From Apostichopus japonicus (taxonomy: Eukaryota > Echinodermata > Holothuroidea > Aspidochirotida > Stichopodidae), in the NCBI RefSeq assembly GCF_037975245.1, contig NC_092580.1, positions 263,001 through 327,000 of the forward strand: a stretch of 64,000 nucleotides of DNA, read 5' to 3'. Shown one piece after another: positions 11,322 through 20,759 of the stretch; the first letter of the stretch is position 1, and each line of letters begins with the position of its first letter. The position numbers and the translations under genes were made by a program. The notes under the pieces were generated by a model. It made no database searches, was not told the origin of the DNA, and saw only the letters and a list, made by a program, of their open reading frames with translations.

Positions 11322-11497
11322 GTTGATACTAGATGAGACTAGTGGAACACTAGTAGTTGTAACTCGGAGTTTCACGCTTTATAGCGATCTTCAGACTTCT
11401 TCAGGTCTGAAGAGATCTTCAGGTCTGAAGATCGCTATAAAGCGTGAAACTCCGAGTTACAACTACTAGTGTTCCACTAGTCTCATCTAGTATCAAC
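11322..11497. repeat. Perfect 75-bp inverted repeat with 26-bp spacer
   Basis: The left arm (11322-11396, starting gttgatactagatgagacta) is exactly repeated in reverse complement at 11423-11497. The spacer itself contains repeats of cttcaggtctgaag. The structure would extrude as a cruciform or transcribe to a perfect 75-bp hairpin. TA tracts lie at about 11148-11320 and 11565-11650. No target duplication is clear because the flanks are TA. Confidence 0.9.
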
Positions 11498-11564
11498 ATA
11501 TATTCCGCTCTGTCCAATGGACATAGAGCACTCTGCGCCAAGATAGACGCCAACCTACTCTACT

Positions 11565-11585
11565 CTATATATATATGTATATATA

Positions 11586-11627
<42 letters not shown>

Positions 11628-11655
11628 TACATATATATATATACATATAAACAAT
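11565..11655. repeat. (TA)n with TATATG variants, right of the inverted repeat
   Basis: A TA-rich tract with ATGTAT/GTGTAT interruptions. The stretch 11660-12160 that follows is unique-looking sequence with a G/C run at 11939-11950 and no gene I can support. Confidence 0.85.
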
Positions 11656-12164
11656 TGTACAATTGTGCTATGAAACCAACTGTGGCTGGTCTCGAACTCG
11701 ACCGAGTCGTCGGGAACATGATGCATTTTCAGTATTAGACCAGGATCTATATGCGAACTGCACTAGACATATGTCCTTCGATGCAACACTGCCATCCAGA
11801 GATAAAATGTTATACTCCGACCTGAATGCTAATTGTTACCCTAAACCTCGTACCGTAACTCATACAATGAATCTAAATATAAATTCCGCATGTGATTAGA
11901 GAATTGAGCACATCTCCTGTGAATATCATGTAGTGCATGGGGGGGGGGGACAGGCGGACGCACCTATCACTTCTTGAGATTGTTCCAATCTGCGTGAAAA
12001 TGCCCCACCACCCACCCCCACAACCCCTACGCCCCACCCCTCTTATCGCTTCCCAATGAATTACAAAACTTAAACAATAACCTTCGCCCGTAGTATTAAA
12101 ACCTTGACAAAATCCGGCAACACACCACTTCATCGATAGATAACGAGTCTAGTGATCGGGCTGT

Positions 12165-12210
12165 GTATATATATATATATATATATGTGTGTATATATAT
12201 ATATATATAG
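12165..12210. repeat. (TA)n microsatellite at left edge of element B
   Basis: A TA tract with a single gtgtgt interruption, immediately before the target-site duplication of the palindrome-array element at 12224. Confidence 0.9.
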
Positions 12211-12223
12211 AGAGATCGTGCAT

Positions 12224-13990
12224 ATGGCAAGCCGTTTTAACATTTACTTCGCAATTAGACTTCAGTCGAATACATTTCACTTTATTGGAATACATTCTAC
12301 TTAAGTGAAATGTTATTCCACTTAAGTAGAAATGTATTCCACTTAAGTGGAGTTCAATTTCCCTAAAGTAGAATTCCATTCCACTTAAGTGGAAATGGAC
12401 ATTTCTATTTCACTTAAGTGGAAATGCCTCCCACTTAAGTGGAATTGTATTTCACTTTAGTGGAAATACATTCCACTTAAGTGGAATTGTAATTTACTTA
12501 AGTGGAATACATTTCCACTTTAGTGGAATAACATTTCACTTAAGCTAAATAGTCCATCTATTTCACTTAAGTGGAATACAATTCCACTCAAGTGAAATGC
12601 TTTTCCACTTAAGTGAAATACAATTCCAGTTGAGTGGAATGCATTTCCACTTAAGTGGAATTGTATTCCACTTAAGTGGAATACAATTTCATTTAAGTGG
12701 AATAATATCTTTTGGGCGTCAATTTCACTTATGTGGAATTCTATTCTGCTTAAAAATACAATTCCACTTAAGTGGAATGCATTTCCACTTAAGTGGAATT
12801 GTATTCTACTTAAGTGGAATACAATTACACTTTAGTGGAATAATATCTTTTGGGCGTCAATTTCACTTAAGTGGAATTCTATTCTGCTTAAGTAAAATAC
12901 AATTCCACTTAAGTGGAAATGTTGATATGTGGCTTATATATAAATACAATTTAGGGTAATGTTCGTCGTAACGCATTCAATTGCTCATCACATATGATGA
13001 TGTAGTCGATCCTCGTTGCACGTGTACATTATGGCTATGGCTAATCATTCACATCTAACATTGCTGGAATGCGATCAAATAATTGTTGTTGTTACAGACA
13101 CAATTCGAAGTGTTGTTTTCTCACTTGCACAGGGGAACAATCAGTATGATGCACAACAGAGGCGGCTTACATCTTGTTTAAGTAACATAGGCAGAATTCG
13201 TAACTTTTTAGATAGTGAAACTTTTGACGAAGTAAAAGATTCCATCCAAAATGAAAAAAAGTAATACGTTCTCTAGCCCTTGTCAATGCGTTTTCGGCTG
13301 TAGCTCCAACCACTTGTAATGTATTTGCCATGGCTTTATTTTGGTAATCGTATTCGTCAGGTACCAGGTCAGGTACGTACGTACTCACCTTGCACAAATG
13401 TTAAGTGTTAGCTGGATCCAGATGGACAGCCGATATTCATTGTGCACATATCGACACCACGTACGTACACGTATCGCGGCAAGTTGTTTATAATGGCGCG
13501 CAAAGGCATGGGCAAAGTTTGGCGTTGAATGAACTAGCCAATCACATTCCATTTAAGTGGAATACACTAGCCAATCACATTCCACTTAAGTGAAATAGAC
13601 TATCCAATCACATTTCACTTAAGTGGAATTGTATTCCACTTAAGTGTAATTGTATTCCACTTAAGCGAAATAGACAGGACATTCCACTTAAGTGGAATTG
13701 TATTCCACTTAAGTAGAATACAATTCCACTTAAGTGAAATGCATTTCCTAAGTGAAATACAATTCCACTTAAGTGAAATAGATTTAGCTTAAGTAAGATG
13801 CAGTGACAAGTTGATGAATTCAGCTTAAGTAAAATACAATTAAGCTTAAGTGGAATGGTATTCCACTTAAGTGAAATAGAATTCCACTCAAGTTAAATAG
13901 TATTCTGCTTAAGTGAAATTGAATTCCACTTAAGTGAAATGTATTCGACTTAAGTCGAATTGCGAGGTAAATGTTAAAACGGCTTGCCAT
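12224..13990. mobile_element. Palindrome-array transposon B (non-autonomous, hAT-like TSD)
   Basis: The ends are inverted copies beginning ATGGCAAGCCGTTTTAACAT, about 57 bp with three mismatches. The flanks tcgtgcat (12216-12223) and acgtgcac (13991-13998) agree at six of eight bases. Two arrays of the palindrome ATTCCACTTAAGTGGAAT (about 12270-12930 and 13545-13965) surround a roughly 600-bp unique core. The terminal ATGGC(A)(A)GCC closely matches element A (ATGGCGGGCC), yet the internal palindromes are unrelated. No complete transposase is present. Confidence 0.8.
13031..13264 (+). CDS. Small ORF in the core of element B
   Basis: ATG at 13031 (a second ATG lies two codons later) opens a 77-codon frame ending in TAA at 13262-13264. 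The product is helix-prone and polar (for example LSNIGRIRNFLDSETFDE) with no motif I recognise. It is the only coding-like piece in the unique core of the element. It could be a remnant of the autonomous parent's protein, captured host sequence, or chance. Confidence 0.3.
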   Translation: MAMANHSHLTLLECDQIIVVVTDTIRSVVFSLAQGNNQYDAQQRRLTSCLSNIGRIRNFLDSETFDEVKDSIQNEKK

Positions 13991-14379
13991 ACGTGCACTG
14001 ACCTAAATGGAGTGTAACCACTCCCGATTTTGCAATTTCCCAAGATCAGGCCCGAAAAATCCCAAGAAATACCAAGAACACTGTGCTGTATGGATTTCTA
14101 GCAATATCCAGCGATATCTAGGGATGAATATCCCAAGATCTTACCTAAACTGAAGGCAGATAGAGAATCGAAACCTTCAGTGAACTGAACTTGAAACTGT
14201 GCGTCTTTCGAAATGAAAAGAATGTGGGGAATTGCACAATAAACAGATCAAAGTTATATATTTCAGTCTCATTTCAATTATTCGAATTTGTTAAGCAAAC
14301 AGCAGATATCACATCATATCAGTGAGCATGAAAATGGTGTTCCAGGATGAACAGCCTTCAAACCATGGGCGCAGATCCT

Positions 14380-14451
14380 GGTGGGGACAGCAGGACGCGT
14401 CCCCATCAACTTTTTTTCAGTAGTGGGGACATAATATACCGTGTCCCCACC
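14380..14451. repeat. Inverted repeat GGTGGGGACA / TGTCCCCACC
   Basis: GGTGGGGACA (14380-14389) is perfectly complementary to TGTCCCCACC (14442-14451), with a further internal ggggac/gtcccc copy. It is probably part of a small dispersed repeat; no coding frame is visible. Confidence 0.55.
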
Positions 14452-14584
14452 AATTTTTCTTGACCAATAGCTGCATTTCAAGTTCCCCTGTATTGAACTT
14501 TGGCGCAGTTAGATCCAGCCCAGCCCCTCGGTTCCTACGCCCTTGCTAACCACTGCGTCACTGCAACTGTTGAGAAATAATGCT

Positions 14585-15132
14585 AATTTTTTCTTCAAAA
14601 TGGAACGGAGGGTGATGTTCAAATGCTGTACAGGATAACTCAAAACGTACACCTTTATTGAACTTCATATTTCAAATGGTCTCAAAATTGGCATTATTTT
14701 CAGTGATTTATACTACATGACTCTAGGTTTGGCAGTAACTTGTGAAAATGTTTCATAGTTAAAATAAAACAATGTCATGTTACTCATTAATTATTAAAGG
14801 GTTGGCAGAGATGCTTTTCTTGCTCAAATTGATCAAAGAATATGTCCATGTGCTCATACATAGAGCATCTGTATGTCTTTATATCACATAGGAAGACTGT
14901 TCTCTCTGGGTATTGAAACATTTTGGAATATATATTCTACATTTTGAGTCCTTAAAAGATCTTAATTCTTTTGATTGCCTTGTTGCTAAAGTAATGGTCA
15001 AGACAACGTTTCCTGAATCTGCATAGCTCATGTCGCGGAGCGGTTGAAAACTATTAATATACAACAACCAGTTAAAACAACAGTATCAGGCAGTATTTTA
15101 TCACCCTCCGTTCCATTTTGGAAGAAAAAATT
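14585..15132. mobile_element. MITE-like element with 32-bp terminal inverted repeats
   Basis: aattttttcttc(c)aaaatggaacggagggtgat occurs at 14585-14616 and, in reverse complement, at 15100-15132, with a single-base length difference. The 550-bp interior has no coding potential I can defend. A target-site duplication is not clear. This fits a non-autonomous DNA transposon of unassigned superfamily. Confidence 0.65.
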
Positions 15133-15216
15133 ACGATTAAAACATTGAACACTTCTATCGCTTAGCATACAATTTCCGAGGAAACAACACCGTGAAACTG
15201 GAGAACATTTATGAAT

Positions 15217-15345
15217 AAGAAAGGTTTGATTTGACTGCGATAACTGGCAAGATGCGTGGAGCGCTCTCTATCGGCCTCTTTTTTGGTCAGTTTGCAACTT
15301 CAGAGGAACAATAGAAACCCGAAAAAACTTTTAAAACGAACAAAG
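15217..15345. repeat. Dispersed repeat, second copy at 18601-18720
   Basis: The phrases aaaggtttgatttgactgc, actggcaagatgcgt, gagcgc, cagtttgcaact and cagaggaacaatagaaa occur here and in the same order and orientation at 18601-18720. No ORF. It lies beside the breakpoint of the jockey-like fragment, so the two copies may have served as recombination substrates or be ends of one larger element. Confidence 0.65.
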
Positions 15346-15511
15346 GATTCACAAACCTTTGTTCTGCCTAAAAGATAAGCAGAGGCCTAAAAGATAAGCA
15401 GAATGAAACTGTTAGCAAACTGCTTATCCACTAGAGAGCCTGTGTAATAGAATGTGTAAAAGTTTCGATCCTAGCAGGATCTTCTTCAGAGGCTTAAAAA
15501 ATAAGATCAGC

Positions 15512-17747
15512 AGAAAGTTTGGTTTATTGTAGATTTGTGTGCGCGGAATTAGCCCGATTGATACGGGGAAAGGTGATTAATTTGCTCTAGGTGGGATCTG
15601 GTGCGGTTATCTATAATTCTTTCGGAAATCTTACATACGGCTGGGAGGAGACTAATTGGTCGATAGTTTTGAATTTTGGTGCGGTCTTTACTTAGTTTCG
15701 GTATTAAAATCTTTTTGGTGGATTTCCATGGGGTTGGGAAATAACCCAGTCTAAGGAGTTCGTTAAATAGTGGGAAAATATGAGAGTTAATGAATATCGG
15801 AGGGGAGTTTTTAGGCATTTGGTCATTTATGTTGTCAGGACCAGTGGAGGATGCATTTTTTAGTGGCACTATACCAATTGTTTATATCTATTTTATTGAG
15901 CAGAGGGATGTTTTTTGTTGAGACATCCTAATGGGTTGGTGTTAAAGCTGGTTGCATTTCTGATAATTGTACGGTCTATTTCGTGTTTACAGCTGATATC
16001 GTATCGGGGGCCATCGTAGATATTGAATATACTTTTAAAGTACGATTCAATTAGCTTTATTTGGTCTTGAGTTTTTGTGATGAGGTTACCTACGTTATCT
16101 CTAAGGCCTTGGTCTGTTTTACCTGTGTTTGGGGTTGTAATGGGGTTAATGATTTTTTTAAATTTTCCAAAAGTGTTTCGGGTTTTTATCATTACTTATT
16201 AAATCGCAGTTGTTTGGGACGCGGTTTTGTTCATCCGCCAATATTTGTCTGTTTATTGCTATTTAAGTTGGTTAATTTGGGTTTTTAGAGTTAGGTCTCG
16301 GGAGATGATATAGGTTCTACGTAGGCGACGTCTGAGTTTCATAAGTGTAAGGATTTTCTTATTTAGTTTTCGTTTTCTGTTTTGTTTTTAAATGACAGTG
16401 TCTTTTGAAAGTATTGAAGATATGATTGATGGGCAACGCTGTCACAGTAATTGTCGATGTAATTTAGCCAGGCGCGGCGGAACGGGAAAATTATTGGGGT
16501 GCTAATGTGTTAAGATTATCTAAGCGGAGCGCCACCATGGGTTGATGCGGAGCGTACAAGACAATTTTGGGGTTTTCAAACCCCCAGATGCCCGGAAACG
16601 GCACTTGCCGAGTGTTTTATGCTGCGAATACCTAGCCCTAAGATATGGGTCTCACGCCTGCAATTTCTCAGATTGCACCAAAAAATCTGTAAAAGCATTG
16701 TAATTTGTATATTCGAGGGTGTTTTAAGAGAGTAGCTATTACTCGTAGTGTACTCGCAAAGACGTTTTTGAGTGTAGTAAATTACTACTTGCAATTAAAT
16801 GCAATAATTAAATAAATGTCCTAAGAAAAAACAGAAAGCATTTCTTAATGTCAACAAATGGGTAATTCCAAACCATGTGCAGTTGCCAACAAATTTCTAT
16901 GAACCAAGCACAGTCACGAATGCATGTACCCTATACAGTACAGGTGAAATGCTAATATTGTGTTTTTGTTCGTTTAATAATTAATTGCGCACATAGAGCC
17001 ATGTTCCACGCCTTGCGTGTACTCGTAGTGTAAACGCAAATTTTGATGAGTGTATAGCGTTTAGCTTATTACACTCTTATTTAAAACACTAATATTCGAT
17101 GAGGCATGATAGAGACAATCAATTATCATATCGTTTGAATGCTCTGGCTGCAATGCTCCGCACCTACCCTCCCCCCCCCCCATGTCCCTGAAGGATATAT
17201 CCATGGGAAATGTGCTACCATTGGAAGGATATATCTTTCAGGGGATGTTGGAGAACTGGCTGAAATGAGGCAAATCATTGGCCTAAGACGTAGTTGTGTT
17301 GCGCTTACCCCCCCCCCCCCCCGGTTCCGCCGCCACTGAATTTAGCTCGTTGTTTTGGTTGTTGTATTTTGGGAGTCTGTTTTATTGTAATTATACGTCA
17401 CTTCGTTATTTGGTATGCGGTTGAGGTTTATGTCTAGCTAAAAAACGAGTGGAAAAATTGTCACTGATTTAGTCATCTTCTAGGATTTGTATCGAATGTG
17501 TTTAAGTTGCGAGGTGATTTGAGGTTACATGGGTAGTCAAGTAGTTCTGTAATATTGTTTATTGGGTTTATCCTAGGATTGGTACTTTGGCTAATTATCG
17601 TTAAGTTGTATTTATCACATATTTCTAAGAGATTTGCCTTTTTCAGAAAAAATAATGTGGGCAATTACTAGGAGTTTTGTATTTTTATTAGAACATATAT
17701 ATGCTATGCTGGATATGGGCTCATTTGGGGGACTATAATCATACCAC
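15512..17747 (-). mobile_element. Jockey-like LINE fragment, split by a hAT element
   Basis: Read on the minus strand, this carries parts of an endonuclease-reverse transcriptase protein. 17473-17664 encodes an endonuclease piece (LLEICDKYNLTIISQSTNPR). 15893-16192 and 15549-15869 encode the linker and the start of the RT domain (LSKDRTKIQNYRPISLLPAV). The RT stops before the catalytic motif. The same order and sequence occur in the fuller copy at 24430-28640, from about 25497 to 26906. A hAT element sits inside at 16469-17338. Frames are broken, so this is a dead fragment. Confidence 0.8.
16469..17338. mobile_element. Non-autonomous hAT element with perfect 8-bp TSD
   Basis: Ends are CAGGCGCGGCGGAAC and, in reverse complement, CAGTGGCGGCGGAAC. 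The 870-bp element is flanked by a perfect AATTTAGC duplication (16461-16468 and 17339-17346). Removing it restores continuity with the related LINE copy near 26455. Subterminal motifs such as gtagtgtactcg recur in both orientations. CAGNGGCG termini and an 8-bp TSD are hallmarks of the hAT superfamily. No transposase ORF remains. Confidence 0.9.
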
Positions 17748-17802
17748 GAAAGTGTCCATTAGGTATAGGTTGCATTGAGGGTGTGTTATTCTTTCGTCAA
17801 AT

Positions 17803-17900
17803 GGCGTACCATGGGGGGGGGGGGGGGGAGGGGGTGGTCTATCTGGCAGTGGCGGAGCGTCCATACAGTCAGGGGGCGGATACCCCCCCCCCCCCTGACG
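17803..17900. repeat. Poly-G and poly-C runs at a repeat junction
   Basis: A long G homopolymer (about 17812-17828) and a C run (about 17885-17896) lie around the left end of the hAT-family relic at 17847. They are likely length-variable. Confidence 0.8.
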
Positions 17901-18158
17901 GACTCAAATGGACTGCTGGCGCCCTTTTTTAGCTTTTTACCACTTTATATGCTATTATTGACGTTTTTATTGCGCTCTCATCTACCTATTGACATTTATC
18001 CTTTATCTGCAAATTAGCAAGGCCCGGAAAGTGTCATTTCCGCCGATCTAAGGAGCATCTTTATTCAAAATTTTCGGTACGCTCCGCGCCAAACCCGTGG
18101 TGGCGCTCCGCTTAGATAGTTTCGAAAGCGCCCCTACGCTCCCTTAGCTCCGCCACTG
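17847..18158. mobile_element. Short hAT-family relic related to the element at 16469
   Basis: The left end CAGTGGCGGAGC pairs with GCTCCGCCACTG at the right end. The inner right end in reverse complement, tatctaagcggagcgccacc, matches the left subterminal region of the hAT element at about 16508, so both belong to one family. The 8-bp flanks do not match, so the original target duplication has been lost or the ends come from different copies. Confidence 0.6.
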
Positions 18159-18161
18159 CAA

Positions 18162-18375
18162 ATGACCCGATAGAAATACGTGTTCTTTATAAGTGCACAA
18201 TTTTGAAAAACCCCTCTTTTCAGCCCCCTCTTGTCCTCTCTGAAACACCCATCGACATTAAAATTAGACGTGGAGTAGAAGACACCCTTGTCTTTGTTAT
18301 ACACTAATTTCGTGTAATTATCTGACCGGGAAAGGCTTTTTGTCTATATGATTTCTATTTTTTTCATAAATCACA
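18162..18375. repeat. ~215-bp direct repeat, copy 1
   Basis: This copy begins gacccgatagaaatacgtgt and runs to ttttttcataaatcac. It matches 19076-19296 in the same orientation with scattered differences. The pair encloses about 700 bp. The spacing resembles a small element with direct ends, but no TG...CA LTR boundaries, primer site or target duplication could be seen. Confidence 0.7.
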
Positions 18376-18411
18376 AATCATTTTTTTCCCCTGCACGCCC
18401 CCACACAGCAC

Positions 18412-18890
18412 CCAATTCCAAAATAAACTTCAGATTCGTAATCAGCGTGTCGCGAACTACCAGAAAAGATACACATTTATCGCCTTTGCGACAAAAAGTT
18501 TTTTCACCTTTAAAAACCGTAAGCAGTTTTTTCCAAAATTTATGCCAAAATTTGACCCATTTATTCATAAATGTCAAGATAAAACTCAAGATGACAAACA
18601 AAGGTTTGATTTGACTGCTTTGAAATCACGTATCACTGGCAAGATGCGTCGAGCGCCCTTTTATTTCGCTCAGTTTGCAACTTTTCAGAGGAACAATAGA
18701 AAACGGAAAAACTTTTAGGGGCAACAAAAGATTTTAATCCTTTGTTCGTCGTAAAAGTTTTTCGGTCTTACTTTTTCAAGTTTGAGGTGCAAAAACTTGT
18801 TGTCGCAAATTCGATAAATGTGTATCTTTTCTGGTAGTTCGCGACACGCTGATTACGAATCTGAAGTTTATTTTGGAATTGGGTATCAAA
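18412..18890. repeat. Inverted repeat pair (~85-bp arms)
   Basis: The stretch from aattccaaaataaacttcag through gataaatgtgtatcttttctgg is found in both orientations, at about 18412-18500 and 18804-18890. The loop holds the dispersed repeat at 18601-18720. ORFs in both strands share peptide pieces only because of this inversion. Confidence 0.7.
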
Positions 18891-19075
18891 AAGAAGTACT
18901 TTTTAAACTTTTCAGACAAAAAACCTATTTTTGTCGTAAATAAAAATTGCCAAAAATTGACCCCAAATCGATTTCGCCCATATGACGTGACAGGGGGTAA
19001 CCGATGCTCAGGAGCCCAAATCTGCAACTCCCAGGTCCATATCTGCTTCCGTTCAGGAGATACGTGGTCTCAAAG

Positions 19076-19296
19076 GACCCGATAGAAATACGTGTTCTTT
19101 TTAAGTGCACAATTTGGAAAACCCCCTCTTTTAAGGCCCCTCTCTTGTCCTCTCTGAAGCACCAATCGAAATTAAAATTAGACGTGGAGTAGAAGACACC
19201 CTTGTCTTTGTTATACACTTATTTCGTGTAATTATCTGACCGAGTGACCGGAAAAGGCTTTTTGTTTATATGATTTCTATTTTTTTCATAAGTCAT
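19076..19296. repeat. ~215-bp direct repeat, copy 2
   Basis: The second copy of the 18162 repeat has a small extra phrase, gagtgacc, near its right end. Immediately after it the 152-bp Pol III-box array begins. Confidence 0.7.
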
Positions 19297-19300
19297 AAAT

Positions 19301-20045
19301 CTGGACTTTGAAGTTTAAATATTAGAAACGAGCATTAATTCTCAACAGTTCTAGTGGCGCAGTTGGTAGTGCTCTGGACTGACAAACTCCGTGTCTCAGG
19401 TTCGATTCCCAGACAGAGCATTTTGATTTTTTTCTCTTTTCCTTCTTCCATTCTGGACTTTGAAGTTTAAATATTAGAAACGAGCATTAATTCTCAACAG
19501 TTCTAGTGGCGCAGTTGGTAGTGCTCTGGACTGACAAACTCCGTGTCTCAGGTTCGATTCCCAGACAGAGCATTTTGATTTTTTTCTCTTTTCCTTCTTC
19601 CATTCTGGACTTTGAAGTTTAAATATTAGAAACGAGCATTAATTCTCAACAGTTCTAGTGGCGCAGTTGGTAGTGCTCTGGACTGACAAACTCCGTGTCT
19701 CAGGTTCGATTCCCAGACACAGCATTTTGATTTTTTCTCTTTTCCTTCTTCCATTCTGGACTTTGAAGTTTAAATATTAGAAACGAGCATTAATTCTCAA
19801 CAGTTCTAGTGGCGCAGTTGGTAGTGCTCTGGACTGACAAACTCCATGTCTCAGGTTCGATTCCCAGAGAGAGCATTTTGATTTTCTTCTCTTTTCCTTC
19901 TTCCATTCTGGACTTTGAAGTTTAAATATTAGAAACGAGCATTAATTCTCAACAGTTCTAGTGGCGCAGTTGGTAGTGCTCTGGACTGGAGAGACACAGA
20001 CAAACTCCATGTCTCCGGTTCGATTCCCAGACAGAGCATCATGTC
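19301..20045 (+). repeat. Tandem array of five 152-bp units with tRNA-like modules
   Basis: Units start (ctggactttgaagtttaaat) at 19301, 19453, 19605, 19756 and 19908. Periods are 151-152 bp and the units are nearly identical. Each holds a 73-bp tRNA-like segment with an A-box-like TGGCGCAGTTGG and a B-box GGTTCGATTCC about 40 bases later. These are followed by gagcattttgatttttt, a T run that could end Pol III transcription. Stem pairing of the T arm is poor, so these are tRNA-derived rather than functional tRNAs. The fifth unit diverges after its B box. Confidence 0.85.
19348..19420 (+). ncRNA. tRNA-derived module with internal Pol III promoter (first of five)
   Basis: The segment runs from gttctagtggcgcagttggt to agacagagca. 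The A-box-like and B-box sequences match the consensus spacing of tRNA genes. The stretch agtgctctggact resembles the D-to-anticodon region of glutamine-type tRNAs, but the acceptor and T stems do not pair properly. The T run at about 19425-19433 is a potential terminator. Transcription is inference. Confidence 0.4.
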
Positions 20046-20134
20046 TGCGGTTAATGTCTAGACAGAGCCTTTTACTTTTCTGTTCTTTGGAGGGAGTGGA
20101 AGTATAAATATAAGAAACGAAGTTTTTCCAGAGG

Positions 20135-20215
20135 GAACCGAAATGGTGCAATTGGTTATTCCATCGTTCAGTAAGCGATTGGTTTGGATTGCATCGGTTC
20201 AAGCCCCAGGTGAGT
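20135..20215 (+). ncRNA. Second, unrelated tRNA-like module
   Basis: An A-box-like TGGTGCAATTGG and a B-box-like GGTTCAAGCCC are spaced about 50 bases apart, giving a degenerate tRNA-like segment. It differs in sequence from the upstream array units, so it represents another tRNA-derived head, probably of a SINE. Confidence 0.4.
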
Positions 20216-20219
20216 ATTC

Positions 20220-20515
20220 GCAAAGGAGTTCTGACAAGTGGATAAGGTGAATCCCGAAGGCAGGCGGTCCCCCTCCTCCTGGCAGGTGGACAAGGTGAGT
20301 ACCAAGGGTGACAGGTGAGAGGGGGGAGGATGAGAGGGGGTGAGGGGGAGGATGAGAGGGGGTGAGGGTGCGGACAAGGTGAGGTCGCCGCCCCCTCCCC
20401 CTGACAAGGTAAAGGCGCGGACAAGTGGAGTTTGCCGCCACCCCTCCCCCTGACAAGGTTCAACGCGGACAAGGTGAGTTCGCCGCCACCCCTCCCCCTG
20501 ACTAGCTAATCGGGG
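20220..20515. repeat. GC-rich minisatellite
   Basis: Degenerate tandem phrases gcggacaaggtgag, cgccgcc(a)cccctccccctgac and gatgagagggggtgagg alternate over about 300 bases. Long minus-strand P/S-rich ORFs arise from this repeat and are not genes. Confidence 0.8.
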
Positions 20516-20603
20516 GTGAGGGAGTAGTGGAGAAAATGTTTTTACAAAAAAAGACACAAGTCCAAACAGCAGGATCTTTAAATATTTGTAAAGCTTTAGA
20601 AAC

Positions 20604-20690
20604 CAGAGGCCCACCTAATGGTCTAGTGGTAAAGACTTTTGCTTTTGCATCTCAAGGTCCCTGGCTCAAACTCAATCTTTGCTTTTCCTT
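20604..20690 (+). ncRNA. Third tRNA-like module
   Basis: A TGGTCTAGTGG A-box-like motif and a B-box-like GGCTCAAACTC are about 45 bases apart. They are followed by a palindromic ccttttacaa...tgtaaaagg and A-rich sequence, as expected of a tRNA-derived SINE head and tail. The B box is imperfect, so activity is doubtful. Confidence 0.35.
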
Positions 20691-20759
20691 TTACAATACT
20701 CATGTAAAAGGAAGAAAAAAAGGAAAAAAAAGAATGATACTTTGAAATAACTTTTTTTT

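Noticed and set aside
12597-12959. 120-codon ORF with HLSGI(Q/V)FHLSG repeats
   Set aside because: Translation of the CCACTTAAGTGG array. The peptide repeat follows from the DNA repeat.
18162-19296. LTR retrotransposon with 215-bp LTRs
   Set aside because: No TG...CA ends, no primer or polypurine site, no Gag/Pol and no target duplication.
19348-19420. Functional tRNA gene call
   Set aside because: Boxes A and B are good but T-arm and acceptor pairing fail, and the unit is part of a 152-bp tandem repeat.
20168-20614. Long P/S/G-rich minus-strand ORFs
   Set aside because: They fall on the GC-rich minisatellite and tRNA-like array. No splice or family evidence.
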